Positions 28,025 to 36,896 of a stretch of DNA of 64,000 bases are shown here, one piece after another (the first letter of the stretch is position 1; the number at the start of each line of letters is the position of its first letter). The stretch comes from JAAYJG01 sp964450305. Its GTDB lineage: Bacteria; Bacillota; Clostridia; DSM-8532. The stretch lies in NCBI GenBank assembly GCA_964450305.1, contig CAYVFB010000009.1, positions 1 to 64,000 of the forward strand, written 5' to 3'. The position numbers and the translations under genes are program-made. Below the pieces are notes generated by a model that saw nothing but the letters and a program-made list of their open reading frames with translations, was not told the origin of the DNA and did no database searches.

Positions 28025-28055
28025 GGGGCAGTTTCAGTTGAAACAGCCCCTTTTT
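28025..28055. terminator. Bidirectional-type terminator between the xylanase and AraC genes
   Basis: GGGGC-A-GTTTCA (28025-28036) pairs with TGAAAC-A-GCCCC (28039-28050) with one A/A mismatch, then TTTTT. Located between two convergent stops. The T-run serves the plus strand; the minus side has no A-run. Confidence 0.75.
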
Positions 28056-28930
28056 CATGTCTGATGTAAAGACCTCACTTTCCGATACCGGCCAGGCGTT
28101 GTCTGCATATACTGCCTGAAGCGTTCTATAAAATAGCTGAAATTGTTGAAGCCCACCTCCATCGCAATATCCAGAACCTTTCTGTCTGTGTTCTTCAAAA
28201 GAGAGGCCGCTTTCATGATCCTGTAATAGTTAATGTATTCAACAGGAGTTTTCAATACGATTTTTTTGAAGAACCTGCAGAAGTGGCCTTCGCTCATGTT
28301 GGCAATTCCAGCCAGCTCGCCAATGCGGATCTCTCGCTCATAGTTCTTCTGAATATAACCAATGGCCTCCTTGATAGGGTCTGCTCTGTTTATAAAAGAC
28401 GATTCGGCAATTTCCTTTGGGGAATGTCTTAACAGAATGGAGAATATCGCGTATAACTGAGCCTTGATCTGCATTTCATAGGCATATTCCTTCTGTTGTG
28501 CAGCCCTCATGGCTTCCTTCAAATGAGTTATTACGTCCTTTTCCCAGTCTGCTTCATTGCGTATGACCGTGGGTAAAAGGCATTGTTTTTCCAGAATCGG
28601 GTTGATGTATTTCCCCTGGATCAGGTCATGGGGATTGCTGTTTAAAAATACAGTATGAAAAACAATAGCTGTAAAGCTTGCAGCCTGCGATACAGAGGTC
28701 CCGCTGTGAATCTCTCCCCCGTGAATAAAAAGAGCCTGGCCTTCCTCCAGCTCATATTGGTGGGTTTCAACCCGAAAAACTCCTTCACCCTGGGTCAGAA
28801 GTAAGAACTCCAGCTCATCATGCCAGTGGCAGTCCAAAATAGTAGCAGGCGTTTGATATTCCATTTCATATAAAGCAAATGGAAAAAGAACGTCGCCATG
28901 GGTTTTGTTTTCTTTCAATAATAGCTCCAT
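28055..28930 (-). CDS. AraC-family transcriptional regulator with cupin sensor
   Basis: 291 residues. The N-terminal cupin-type barrel (residues ~25-100: HWHDELEFLLLTQGEGVFRV, GQALFIHGGEIH) likely binds a sugar or oligosaccharide. The C-terminal two-HTH AraC domain (~190-290) includes IGELAGIANMSEGHFCRFFK and the second helix segment VLDIAMEVGFNNFSYFIERF. It is divergent from the GH31 alpha-xylosidase gene across ~325 bp and so is its most likely regulated target; this is inferred from position. An AGGAGA site lies upstream of the ATG at a rather long spacing (12). Confidence 0.88.
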   Translation of the reverse strand: MELLLKENKTHGDVLFPFALYEMEYQTPATILDCHWHDELEFLLLTQGEGVFRVETHQYELEEGQALFIHGGEIHSGTSVSQAASFTAIVFHTVFLNSNPHDLIQGKYINPILEKQCLLPTVIRNEADWEKDVITHLKEAMRAAQQKEYAYEMQIKAQLYAIFSILLRHSPKEIAESSFINRADPIKEAIGYIQKNYEREIRIGELAGIANMSEGHFCRFFKKIVLKTPVEYINYYRIMKAASLLKNTDRKVLDIAMEVGFNNFSYFIERFRQYMQTTPGRYRKVRSLHQT

Positions 28931-28944
28931 TGTTTTTCAAATTC

Positions 28945-29020
28945 TCCTAATACCCCAGCCTCTGAACGTATTCTTAGCACCTTTTGGGCTAAAAATACGG
29001 CAGGAAGATAAACTGATTCC
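28945..29020 (+). repeat. Palindromic repeat family 2, copy 3
   Basis: Starts CTCCTAATACCCCAGCCTCT, then CGTATTCTTAGC (28968-28979), a short loop, and GGCTAAAAATACG (28985-28998 region). Nearly the same flanking and core sequence recurs at 31668-31745. The rest of the 28931-29256 divergent region holds only AT-rich sequence including an imperfect CTGATATTATCAG palindrome; no clear promoter was seen. Confidence 0.6.
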
Positions 29021-29256
29021 CGGTCTTGAAGATATTTCAAAGATAGTAATGTTTCATTGAGAATACATCAAAATTGTGTTATTCTTCATCAATATATCAC
29101 AAGATATATACGAATTCTATCATTATACTGATATTATCAGGGTTACTGTGTGATATTGCGGCAACCAAAAAAATATACAAAAGCTTGTTACCCTGAATGA
29201 AGGGAAAAATCTTATTGTATGATTTCACTGCATTCGTAGCGAAGGAGGTTTTATTC

Positions 29257-31575
29257 ATGAAGTTTAGCGAAGGTTTCTGGAGCCTGAAGAAGGGCGTATC
29301 CCTATACAGCCCCGCAGAGGCCAGGGATATCACCGTTTCCGGAAGAAAACTGAAGGTGGTTGCTCCCACAAAAAACATCAACCATAGGGGGGACACCCTG
29401 AACCTTGCACAGATCACCATTGAATTCAGCTCTCCGCTGCCAAACATCATCGGTGTTAAGATTATACACCATCGGGGCAGGGTTCCCCGGGGTCCCGAGT
29501 TCAAGTTGAATTCAAATACCGACTTCCCGATTGAATTGTCCATCAACGATGATTTTGCCAGCCTGACCAGCGGCAGCCTGATGGTGAAGATCAGCAAAAA
29601 GAACTGGCAGGTAGACTTTGAATACCAGGGTCGGCGCATCACCGGAACCAAGGGCAAGAGTATGGGTTACCTGACAACGGAAAATAACGAAGCTTTCGTC
29701 CGTGAACAATTGGATCTGGATGTAGGAGAATATGTATATGGCCTTGGTGAACGCTTTACACCCTTTGTGAAAAACGGGCAGAGCGTAGATATATGGAATG
29801 AAGACGGCGGCACTAGCAGTGAGCTTAGCTACAAGAACATCCCCTTTTATTTAACCAGCAAAGGGTATGGCGTTTTGGTCAATCACCCTGAGCGGGTCTC
29901 CTATGAGATTGCTTCAGAGGTGGTATCGAAGGTGCAGTTCAGTGTGCCCGGGGAAAGCCTTGAATATTTTGTGGTTGGTGGAAGCTCTTTGAAGGATGTG
30001 TTGAAAAACTATACCTGCCTTACCGGAAAACCCGCATTGCTGCCGGCCTGGTCCTTTGGTCTGTGGCTTTCCACATCATTTTTAACAAGCTATGATGAAA
30101 ATACCGTAACCAGCTTCATTGACGGAATGAAAAGCCGCGACATTCCGCTTTCCGTTTTCCACTTTGATTGCTTTTGGATGAAGGAATTTCAGTGGTGTGA
30201 TTTCAAATGGGATCGCGATGTTTTTCCTGATCCCGCTGCAATACTGAAACGGCTGAAGGATAGAGGGCTGAAGATTTGTGTGTGGATTAACCCCTATATC
30301 GCGCAAAAATCATGCTTGTTTGATGAAGGAATGGAGAATGGATACCTTCTGAAAACGAAGGACGGAGATGTTTGGCAGTGTGATTTGTGGCAAGCCGGTA
30401 TGGGTATCGTGGATTTCACGAACCCCGGCGCGGTGGTCTGGTACCAGGAAAAGCTGAAAGCATTGATGGATGTGGGTGTAGACTGCTTTAAAACAGATTT
30501 TGGCGAAAGAATTCCCACCGATGTGGCCTATTATGATGGCTCAAACCCGGAAAAAATGCACAATTATTATACCCAGCTGTATAACAAGGCCGTGTTTGAA
30601 CTGCTGAAAAGGGAGCGCAAGCCCGCTGACGCTGTGGTTTTCGCTCGTTCGGCCACCGTTGGCGGCCAGCAGTATCCCGTTCACTGGGGCGGTGACTGCA
30701 CTGCAAACTATCCATCCATGGCAGAGTCCCTGCGCGGTGGTTTATCGCTGTGCCTGACAGGGTTTGGGTTCTGGAGTCATGATATCGGCGGCTTTGAACA
30801 AACCGCAACTCCGGATTTGTATAAAAGATGGGTGGCTTTCGGCCTGCTTTCTACCCACAGCCGACTGCACGGCAGTACAAGCTATCGGGTGCCCTGGCTT
30901 TTTGATGAGGAAGCGGTTGATGTTTTACGCTTCTTCACCAAATTGAAGTGCCGGCTGATGCCTTACTTGTACGATGCTGCCTGCGAAGCAGCAAACGACG
31001 GTGTTCCCGCAATGCGTGCCATGGTGCTGGAATTCCCGGAGGATACTACCTGTGAAACCCTGGATCGTCAGTATATGCTCGGTGAAAACCTGCTCGTAGC
31101 ACCGATTTTTTCTGAAGATAAGACTGTACGCTATTATGTGCCTGAAGGAACCTGGACACATTTTCTATCTGGGAAAAAGATACAGGGCGGCAGATGGTAC
31201 AGCGAAACCTATGATTATTTCAGTCTTCCGCTGCTTGCCAGGCCAAACAGCCTGATAGCTGTTGGAAGCTGTGAAGACAAGGCTGAATATGACTTTTCAG
31301 AGAATGTAACATTGCATTTATTTGAGCTGGAAGACGGCAAGGAAACAAAATGCACCGTATACAGGCCGGGTGGTGAAAAGGCACTGGAGGTTGAGGTGAC
31401 AAAGCGTGGAATGCAACTACACGTAAATGCAACAGGCGGTGAAAAACCCTGGAAGCTACTGCTGCATGGCATTGAAACGATTCGCAGCACAACAGGCTGC
31501 ACTTATGAGACCAACCCGAATGGAATATTGGTCACACCTGAGAACAAGAGTTCATTTTCCATCGGGCTTTCTTAA
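29257..31575 (+). CDS. Alpha-xylosidase, GH31 (YicI-like)
   Basis: 772 residues, cytoplasmic (no signal peptide). The ATG at 29257 follows AAGGAGG; the longer frame has no site. It hydrolyses terminal alpha-1,6-xylose from isoprimeverose and xyloglucan oligosaccharides. The GH31 barrel carries the nucleophile Asp414 in KTDFGERIPTD and the acid/base Asp480 in WGGDCTANY, positions that coincide with E. coli YicI. The N-terminal beta-sandwich (residues ~1-240) includes YVYGLGERFTPF, and a C-terminal beta domain follows ~590. Followed by a strong terminator, convergent with GH95. Together with the GH95 and GH78 genes it points to xyloglucan or pectin side-chain removal. The specificity call rests on the YicI-type signature and should be treated as likely, not proven. 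Confidence 0.9.
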   Translation: MKFSEGFWSLKKGVSLYSPAEARDITVSGRKLKVVAPTKNINHRGDTLNLAQITIEFSSPLPNIIGVKIIHHRGRVPRGPEFKLNSNTDFPIELSINDDFASLTSGSLMVKISKKNWQVDFEYQGRRITGTKGKSMGYLTTENNEAFVREQLDLDVGEYVYGLGERFTPFVKNGQSVDIWNEDGGTSSELSYKNIPFYLTSKGYGVLVNHPERVSYEIASEVVSKVQFSVPGESLEYFVVGGSSLKDVLKNYTCLTGKPALLPAWSFGLWLSTSFLTSYDENTVTSFIDGMKSRDIPLSVFHFDCFWMKEFQWCDFKWDRDVFPDPAAILKRLKDRGLKICVWINPYIAQKSCLFDEGMENGYLLKTKDGDVWQCDLWQAGMGIVDFTNPGAVVWYQEKLKALMDVGVDCFKTDFGERIPTDVAYYDGSNPEKMHNYYTQLYNKAVFELLKRERKPADAVVFARSATVGGQQYPVHWGGDCTANYPSMAESLRGGLSLCLTGFGFWSHDIGGFEQTATPDLYKRWVAFGLLSTHSRLHGSTSYRVPWLFDEEAVDVLRFFTKLKCRLMPYLYDAACEAANDGVPAMRAMVLEFPEDTTCETLDRQYMLGENLLVAPIFSEDKTVRYYVPEGTWTHFLSGKKIQGGRWYSETYDYFSLPLLARPNSLIAVGSCEDKAEYDFSENVTLHLFELEDGKETKCTVYRPGGEKALEVEVTKRGMQLHVNATGGEKPWKLLLHGIETIRSTTGCTYETNPNGILVTPENKSSFSIGLS

Positions 31576-31592
31576 ATTATTCCATAGCAAGG

Positions 31593-31634
31593 GGATGACC
31601 CGCCGCTTACTGTCGGCAGGTCATCCTTTTAGTT
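31593..31634 (+). terminator. Terminator after the GH31 gene
   Basis: GGATGACC-C-GCCG (31593-31605) pairs with CGGC-A-GGTCATCC (31614-31626) with one mismatch, then TTTTAGTTAT. Confidence 0.8.
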
Positions 31635-31667
31635 ATCATCACGTCGCCGTTTAAAGCTATGTTTATC

Positions 31668-31800
31668 AAATGCTCCTAAGACCCCTGCCTCGGAGCGTAT
31701 TTTTGCCCTTTAGGCAAAAAACGCGTGGGATACAAAAACCGATTTTACCTTCAATGGCGGGTTTCAATCCCCCACTGAAGGAGGCTGGTCGCAAGCTAAA
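31668..31800 (+). repeat. Palindromic repeat family 2, copy 4, plus a CTGGTCGCAAG motif
   Basis: Core CGTATTTTTGCC - CTTT - AGGCAAAAAACG around 31697-31728, preceded by CTCCTAAGACCCCTGCCTC as in copy 3. At 31783-31795 GGCTGGTCGCAAG is the reverse complement of the tandem unit that flanks the assembly gap near 41060. Lies between the convergent GH31 and GH95 genes. Confidence 0.6.
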
Positions 31801-31838
31801 TCATATAAAGGGATCTGTCTGTTCCGTGTTTTTGGAAG

Positions 31839-34181
31839 CTAAAACAGTATCTTCAGGGAAATATCCTCCCCCTGGGCAAAGCTTAGCTCCAGGGTATGAT
31901 CATCTGCCTTTTTAACGGCTTCGTTCACTTCGTCGGTTTGCACAGCTTTGATTTTCCAATGGAGGAACACCCGAAGCGTGCATGGCACATTTGAGCCAAT
32001 TGTCACAAAGATGCTGCGGGCATCAGTATCCCATTGCATGTATTTCAGTAAAGCGCCCCCCCGGAGCAGCATCCCCTGAATCCTGCCGCTGGTAAAAGCT
32101 TTGGGAAGTGCGGGCAGCAGCTCCACCCAGCCAGGCTTTGAGAAAACCAGCATTTCCATCATCGCCGCCGTAAAACCCAGGTTTGCATCCATTTGGAAGC
32201 AATTTCCCCGGTTGTGGGTGGTAAACAGGTTCGGATACATGAATACCCTTATTACCCTGGATAAGGCTTGAAAAGCAAGCTCACCATCCTTCAGCCTGGC
32301 ACTGGAGTTGGCCAGATGGGCAAGCCCCCACCCGGTGATGGCCTCCAGACCGTCACACATTCTCAACTCCGCCGCCCTGTGGCAGGCATCAAACAACTCC
32401 GGCGTATGCTCCCGGGTTGCTTCAAACCCCGGGAACACAGGATATAGGTGGGACGAATGCCGGTGATGATAATCGTCCTCCAAACCTTCCACAGCCCATT
32501 CCTTGATGGCACCGTCCGAATTCACCTTGTATTCGGGCAGTTTCGCCAGTATCGCCTCCCAGTCTGCAATATCTTCACCGTCCAGCTTCAGCAACCGACA
32601 CGCCGATATCAGGTTGGAAAGCAGTTCTTTGGCCACAGCAATATCCATGGTTGCGTTGATGCTGACCGCACTGTCCGAATTGGCTGGCGTGTTTTCAGGC
32701 GAATAGGAAGGAATAAACGCCAGCTTCCCATCTTCACCTTCCACCAGAAAATCCTTATAAAACAGGGCGATCTGCTTCATAAAGGGGATGGCCCTGTTCT
32801 TCAGAAAATCTGTATTCAACGTGTACAGGTAATAATCATAAAAAAGCTGTGCCAGCCAGCCTGCCCCTGCAGTCCAAAAATGCATCGGAAACTCGGCGTT
32901 CAGGTGCTTGCTCAACCCGCTGCGAGTTGAACGCAGGCTTGACAGGATACCACGGCAGCCATAAAGCTTCCGCGCATTCTGCTGCCAATCCGGAACAAAA
33001 GACTCTATCAGGTTGAAATAGCTATGGGCAGCTTCGGGTAAATTTCCGGGCATTACCTGCCACATCATCATCTGCAGGTTTTCATCCAGGGTATAGTCAC
33101 TGCTCCAGGGAGGTGTCCAGGAGCCGTTCCAAACCCCCTGCAGGTTTGGCGGAAGGCTGCCGCTGCTGCTGATCAGCAGGTAGCGCCCATAATCATGAAC
33201 CTTTTCATAAAGGGATAATGGGATTTCTCCCTGTTTGGATTTATCCAGCAGCTCCTCATTGGACAGATTGTAATCCTTCCCTTTGGGCAATTCCAGCACT
33301 ACACGTCTGAACATTTCCTGATGTATTTCAACATGGCGTTGCAGCAATAGAGAGTAATCCGACGGAATTTGCTCCAGCCTTTCCTTTAATGCAGCCAAGC
33401 CCGAACTATCTTCAGATGAAACAGGCTGCACTGCGATGATCACCAGTATTTCCGATGCGTTTAGGATTTTCATGCCCCCCTGAATGGGATGCCTTTCAGC
33501 ACCCGGGGCGAACACTCTGGCTGAACCCACATAGCCGCCATTCTCAATTGCATAAAAGCTCTGGAAAGAGATCCACTCGCCGACGGCATCTATTTCGGTG
33601 CTTTTGATATGTTGTTTGCCCGGACGTTCTGTAAGCTTTATTTCACAGTTTAACCTCCCGCCGCTCTGCGATATCATGTGTAAGGCTGCAACCTGATCCG
33701 CCCGGGAGACAAAAAGCCGCCTTTGGAAGGAGTGACCCTGCTCACTCCAGTCAACCCGAACCTCACCGGTTTCAAAATCCAGGGAGCGACGATAGCTTTG
33801 GAACGTATTACCGCTTGTTGATGGAAGCATCTCAATCAGCAAATCAAATGCGGGATGAAATGGGTCGGTCCAGAGCATCTGCGGTGGAAAACCCTTATCA
33901 AAAAGGCGTTGCATGTAAAACTTTGTGGCTTCGCCGAACCTGCCTTCCCTCAGTTTTTCCCGCAGCGTTGGAAGATCTTCGGACATATCCGGGAGAACGG
34001 TTTCCTTCGTTTCGGGCAGCGGTAAAAACAGGGCTTCATGGTTGATGATAATAGTTTCGTGATTGGGCTCCCCCATCATCAAAGCACCCAGTGTCCCATT
34101 TCCGGATGGAAAGGCTTCTTCCCAGTTTGCAGCCGGTTTTATACCGGTCATTCCTTTATGTCGGTTTTTTTCCTGTATCAT
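31839..34181 (-). CDS. Glycoside hydrolase family 95 (alpha-L-fucosidase / alpha-L-galactosidase type)
   Basis: 780 residues, no signal peptide, so probably intracellular. The N-terminal GH95 signature is present (WEEAFPSGNGTLGALMMG, ETIIINHEALFLP), with NLQGVWNGSWTPPWSSDYTL in the middle, an (alpha/alpha)6-barrel following, and HRHSSHLYPVFPG and NCFQMDANLGFTAAMMEMLV near the end, all typical of the family. GH95 enzymes are inverting and remove alpha-1,2-fucose (or L-galactose) from xyloglucan and related glycans. Gene partner: GH78 about 200 bp upstream on the same strand, and GH31 convergent. A 13-bp inverted repeat lies 37-49 bp upstream of the start and may be an operator. Substrate is inferred from family knowledge. 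Confidence 0.88.
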   Translation of the reverse strand: MIQEKNRHKGMTGIKPAANWEEAFPSGNGTLGALMMGEPNHETIIINHEALFLPLPETKETVLPDMSEDLPTLREKLREGRFGEATKFYMQRLFDKGFPPQMLWTDPFHPAFDLLIEMLPSTSGNTFQSYRRSLDFETGEVRVDWSEQGHSFQRRLFVSRADQVAALHMISQSGGRLNCEIKLTERPGKQHIKSTEIDAVGEWISFQSFYAIENGGYVGSARVFAPGAERHPIQGGMKILNASEILVIIAVQPVSSEDSSGLAALKERLEQIPSDYSLLLQRHVEIHQEMFRRVVLELPKGKDYNLSNEELLDKSKQGEIPLSLYEKVHDYGRYLLISSSGSLPPNLQGVWNGSWTPPWSSDYTLDENLQMMMWQVMPGNLPEAAHSYFNLIESFVPDWQQNARKLYGCRGILSSLRSTRSGLSKHLNAEFPMHFWTAGAGWLAQLFYDYYLYTLNTDFLKNRAIPFMKQIALFYKDFLVEGEDGKLAFIPSYSPENTPANSDSAVSINATMDIAVAKELLSNLISACRLLKLDGEDIADWEAILAKLPEYKVNSDGAIKEWAVEGLEDDYHHRHSSHLYPVFPGFEATREHTPELFDACHRAAELRMCDGLEAITGWGLAHLANSSARLKDGELAFQALSRVIRVFMYPNLFTTHNRGNCFQMDANLGFTAAMMEMLVFSKPGWVELLPALPKAFTSGRIQGMLLRGGALLKYMQWDTDARSIFVTIGSNVPCTLRVFLHWKIKAVQTDEVNEAVKKADDHTLELSFAQGEDISLKILF

Positions 34182-34217
34182 CTCTTACCTCTTTCAAGTA
34201 ATATTTTATGTTTTGAT

Positions 34218-34230
34218 CGCGTTTAACGCG
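34218..34230. promoter_or_regulatory. Inverted repeat upstream of GH95, possible operator
   Basis: CGCGTTTAACGCG is a perfect palindrome about a central T. It lies 37-49 bp before the GH95 start codon, and the minus strand further up reads TATAATGG. A LacI-type or catabolite-response operator is conceivable but unproven. Confidence 0.35.
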
Positions 34231-34388
34231 TTTTGTTCCTCTTTGACAGATTTATTTCAGCTGTTGATGAAACCATTATAGTATGTACCGTTCTGCTTTC
34301 GCATCAGGCTTATTACAGCTGTGCTTAAATACCCGTTTATGCCCGAGCTGTTCCTTTAGCGGTATTGCAGTTATATCTGAAACCACCT

Positions 34389-36548
34389 TTAGCGTGTGCT
34401 GTTGCGCTTTTGCAACAGGTTCATTGTTGCTTTACCATTGTCTGCCCGCACACAAATCCGGCCTTTCCTTGTTGTAAACTCCAGAACAATCTCTTCCACG
34501 TCATGCGGAAGGTGAGGCTCAAAACGAATCGTTTCCCAGCCCGGTGTTTCGGGTGTAACCCCCAATAGATCCTCAATGATCACCGGTATGGGGGCACTGG
34601 CCCAGGGATGGCACAGGCTCGTATTCCACTTCAGTTCCTTCCCCCACGCCTCGAAGCAGGCCACAGCGCCTTCCGCCAGCATATTTGCCCAGGAATGCCG
34701 GTCGGTGGAGGTTAACAGCTGATATACCAAATCATGAGCGCCTGCCCGTGCAACCCCCTTCAGCAGGAAGAATGCTGTGTAAACTCCACAAGCCAGCCCT
34801 TTGGTTCGAATGAACTGAACAATGTTTTTCTGTGTGGCCGGGCTGGCAAAACCATAAAACAGCGGATAAATATTTGAATGTACCGCACAGTGATCCGAAC
34901 CGGTTGAATCAGCGAACAACCCAGTAGCTTTACGGTAGAATGCCCGGTGAAAAGCTTCTTTTAACGGTTCAATGCGTTTGGACGCTTCCAGGCCAAGGGC
35001 TTCCCGGATTTCATCGACGGTCTTTACGGCCCCCAGGTACAAGGCGTTGATCACGTTGTGGCAGCCCTCTGCCCTCTCCAGGTTAAAATCATATCCGTCG
35101 CGCATGGTCTCGGGCCAGTCCACCAGGTTCCATTTCCCGATGACATTCTCCAAAAGCCCGTCATCCCGCTCAAAGCGCCTGAAATAATGAAGGATTCCTT
35201 CTGCCGTAGGGAGCATTCTCTTCAGGAAGCTTTTATCACCGCTGTGACGGTAATAATTGAGTAGCTGCCAGGGCCAAAGCAGTGAATAATCCGCAATCTC
35301 CTGCCTATAGCTGCAAGGCGCGACGGCCATCAGCCCGGGGCAGTACCTTCCCGAACGGGCGAAATCTTCAAGATATTTTTTATAAAGCGACAAATCACCC
35401 GTCAGATAAAGATGGGATAATGCAGTAACCGTGGCATCTCCCAGATACTGGCCCTTCTCCCGGCTGGGGCAATCGGTGTAAACCTCCTGGCATCCAAGCC
35501 TTACCGCGTTTTTACAGATGTCCCATATCCCATTCAGCAAGGGACTGGACGAGGAAAACCTGCAGCTTTCTTCCTGCATCGGGTAATGCCTTGTCATCAC
35601 CCTGATGCTGTCGGGAAGCACCGTGTTGGCTGGTGCTTTTATTTGGACATAACGAAAAGCTTTATAGTCATAAGGCTCAAATTCGTTCATTCCTTCGGCC
35701 AATGTCCAGATATCCCTGTATAGGCAGTTGCAGCGCATATTGTACCGCACCGTCCCGTCTTCGTTCAATTCCTCCCCATACAGGATCTCAACCTTTTGGC
35801 CTGATTTCCCTATCGCTTTCATTTCCAGATGACCGGTAAGCTCCCTGCCAAAATCCAGAAAGCAGTCACCCTCATCCGTATAGCGGGTTATTTGCGGCCT
35901 TGTCTCATATACCGATACAACAGGTGTGGGCTGTAGGAAGAGCACGTGATCATCTTTATCATTTTCCACACAGGATAACCAGCTGCTGTCATCAAAGCCT
36001 TCCTCTTTCCAGCCTGCAGCCTTCAACCGGTTGTCAATGAGCTCCGGATATTGCGTGGCGTAACCGTAAGGCTCGCCTGTGGCGTATTCCGCCGCGCGAA
36101 TATATTTCCAGGTATGATCTGTTTTGGCATGAAGCCCTACCTTGCTATAAAGCTCAGCGATGAAGCCCTGCCGGTAATCGGCACTGCACCAAACCCTGTT
36201 CACCAGCCCCTGATAGTAAACGTGCACAGCAATGACATTCATCCCGGGATGCAGGTATCGGGTCACATCCAGGCGATTGAAGTAATAATGAAAGGGGTAG
36301 CCGGGGGCGGGCCCCTGTGCCATAAAAATGCCATTGATGTAAAGCTTGTAACAGTCGTCGGCGGAAATGTCCAAAAAAACCTTCCGGGGCTTGTCCGCAA
36401 GTGTGAATGTTTTTCGCGCCAGCATATGATAGTTTTTCAGATCCTCTCTGTGCGCCGCGCTTGGGGGTTCCTGCCCGGAAAACAGATTGCCCGGCTGAGG
36501 CCTTGCGAACTTTTCATCCACAACCCATTTTGCTTTCCACTTTTTCAT
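34389..36548 (-). CDS. Glycoside hydrolase family 78 (alpha-L-rhamnosidase-like)
   Basis: 719 residues without signal peptide. Architecture of bacterial rhamnosidases: N-terminal beta domain with DISADDCYKLYINGIFMAQG, the concanavalin-like rhamnosidase domain (FLDFGRELTGHLEMKA, GEELNEDGTVRYNMRC), an (alpha/alpha)6 catalytic barrel (DCPSREKGQYLGDATVTALS, near residue 355, contains conserved acidic residues) and a C-terminal beta domain. GH78 cleaves terminal alpha-L-rhamnose from pectin (rhamnogalacturonan I) or flavonoid glycosides. It sits directly upstream of GH95 in the same direction, plausibly in one transcript with a ~200-bp gap. Substrate class is inferred. Confidence 0.85.
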   Translation of the reverse strand: MKKWKAKWVVDEKFARPQPGNLFSGQEPPSAAHREDLKNYHMLARKTFTLADKPRKVFLDISADDCYKLYINGIFMAQGPAPGYPFHYYFNRLDVTRYLHPGMNVIAVHVYYQGLVNRVWCSADYRQGFIAELYSKVGLHAKTDHTWKYIRAAEYATGEPYGYATQYPELIDNRLKAAGWKEEGFDDSSWLSCVENDKDDHVLFLQPTPVVSVYETRPQITRYTDEGDCFLDFGRELTGHLEMKAIGKSGQKVEILYGEELNEDGTVRYNMRCNCLYRDIWTLAEGMNEFEPYDYKAFRYVQIKAPANTVLPDSIRVMTRHYPMQEESCRFSSSSPLLNGIWDICKNAVRLGCQEVYTDCPSREKGQYLGDATVTALSHLYLTGDLSLYKKYLEDFARSGRYCPGLMAVAPCSYRQEIADYSLLWPWQLLNYYRHSGDKSFLKRMLPTAEGILHYFRRFERDDGLLENVIGKWNLVDWPETMRDGYDFNLERAEGCHNVINALYLGAVKTVDEIREALGLEASKRIEPLKEAFHRAFYRKATGLFADSTGSDHCAVHSNIYPLFYGFASPATQKNIVQFIRTKGLACGVYTAFFLLKGVARAGAHDLVYQLLTSTDRHSWANMLAEGAVACFEAWGKELKWNTSLCHPWASAPIPVIIEDLLGVTPETPGWETIRFEPHLPHDVEEIVLEFTTRKGRICVRADNGKATMNLLQKRNSTR

Positions 36549-36635
36549 TCTTACACCGCCTGTTCCTTTCTAAAGAATAACATATCTTGGTGCAACTGAA
36601 AACTCTAAAGCCAAAGAATGTTACATGCATCGACA

Positions 36636-36790
36636 ATGTCTTGCTGAACGCAGCAATGCCCTCCTGAGCACAACAATGTCATCCTGAGCGTAGCGAAGGA
36701 TCTGTTCAGGAATAAGGCGGAGACCCTTCACTTCGTTCAAGATGACAGGTACTTCGCTTCATGCTGCACCTATTTACCTGTGAACAATAA
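36636..36790 (+). repeat. MITE-like repeat family 1, copy D
   Basis: Contains GTCATCCTGAGCGTAGCGAA, GGATCTGTTCAGG, CTTCACTTCGTTCAAGATGA and ends TTACCTGTGAACAATAA, in the same orientation as F and G. It fills the GH78-to-transglutaminase gap. Confidence 0.7.
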
Positions 36791-36836
36791 ATCCTTTACA
36801 GGCATCAAGCCCGGAATGCAACTGCTCCGCAAGAAA

Positions 36837-36858
36837 GGCAGGCTTCAGGCAACCTGCC
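36837..36858 (-). terminator. Hairpin after the transglutaminase gene
   Basis: GGCAGG (36837-36842) pairs with CCTGCC (36853-36858); on the minus strand it is followed by TTTCTT. Confidence 0.45.
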
Positions 36859-36896
36859 CCTTATGTAAAACCGGATTATGAAGAAAACCGGACTGT

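Noticed and set aside
29097..29657. Minus-strand frame antisense to the alpha-xylosidase
   Set aside because: It overlaps the start of a firmly identified GH31 gene and has low-complexity composition; a shadow frame.
31839..36548. Anti-phage or defence island among the large minus-strand genes
   Set aside because: Both genes are clear glycoside hydrolases (GH95, GH78); no defence domain was seen anywhere in the window.
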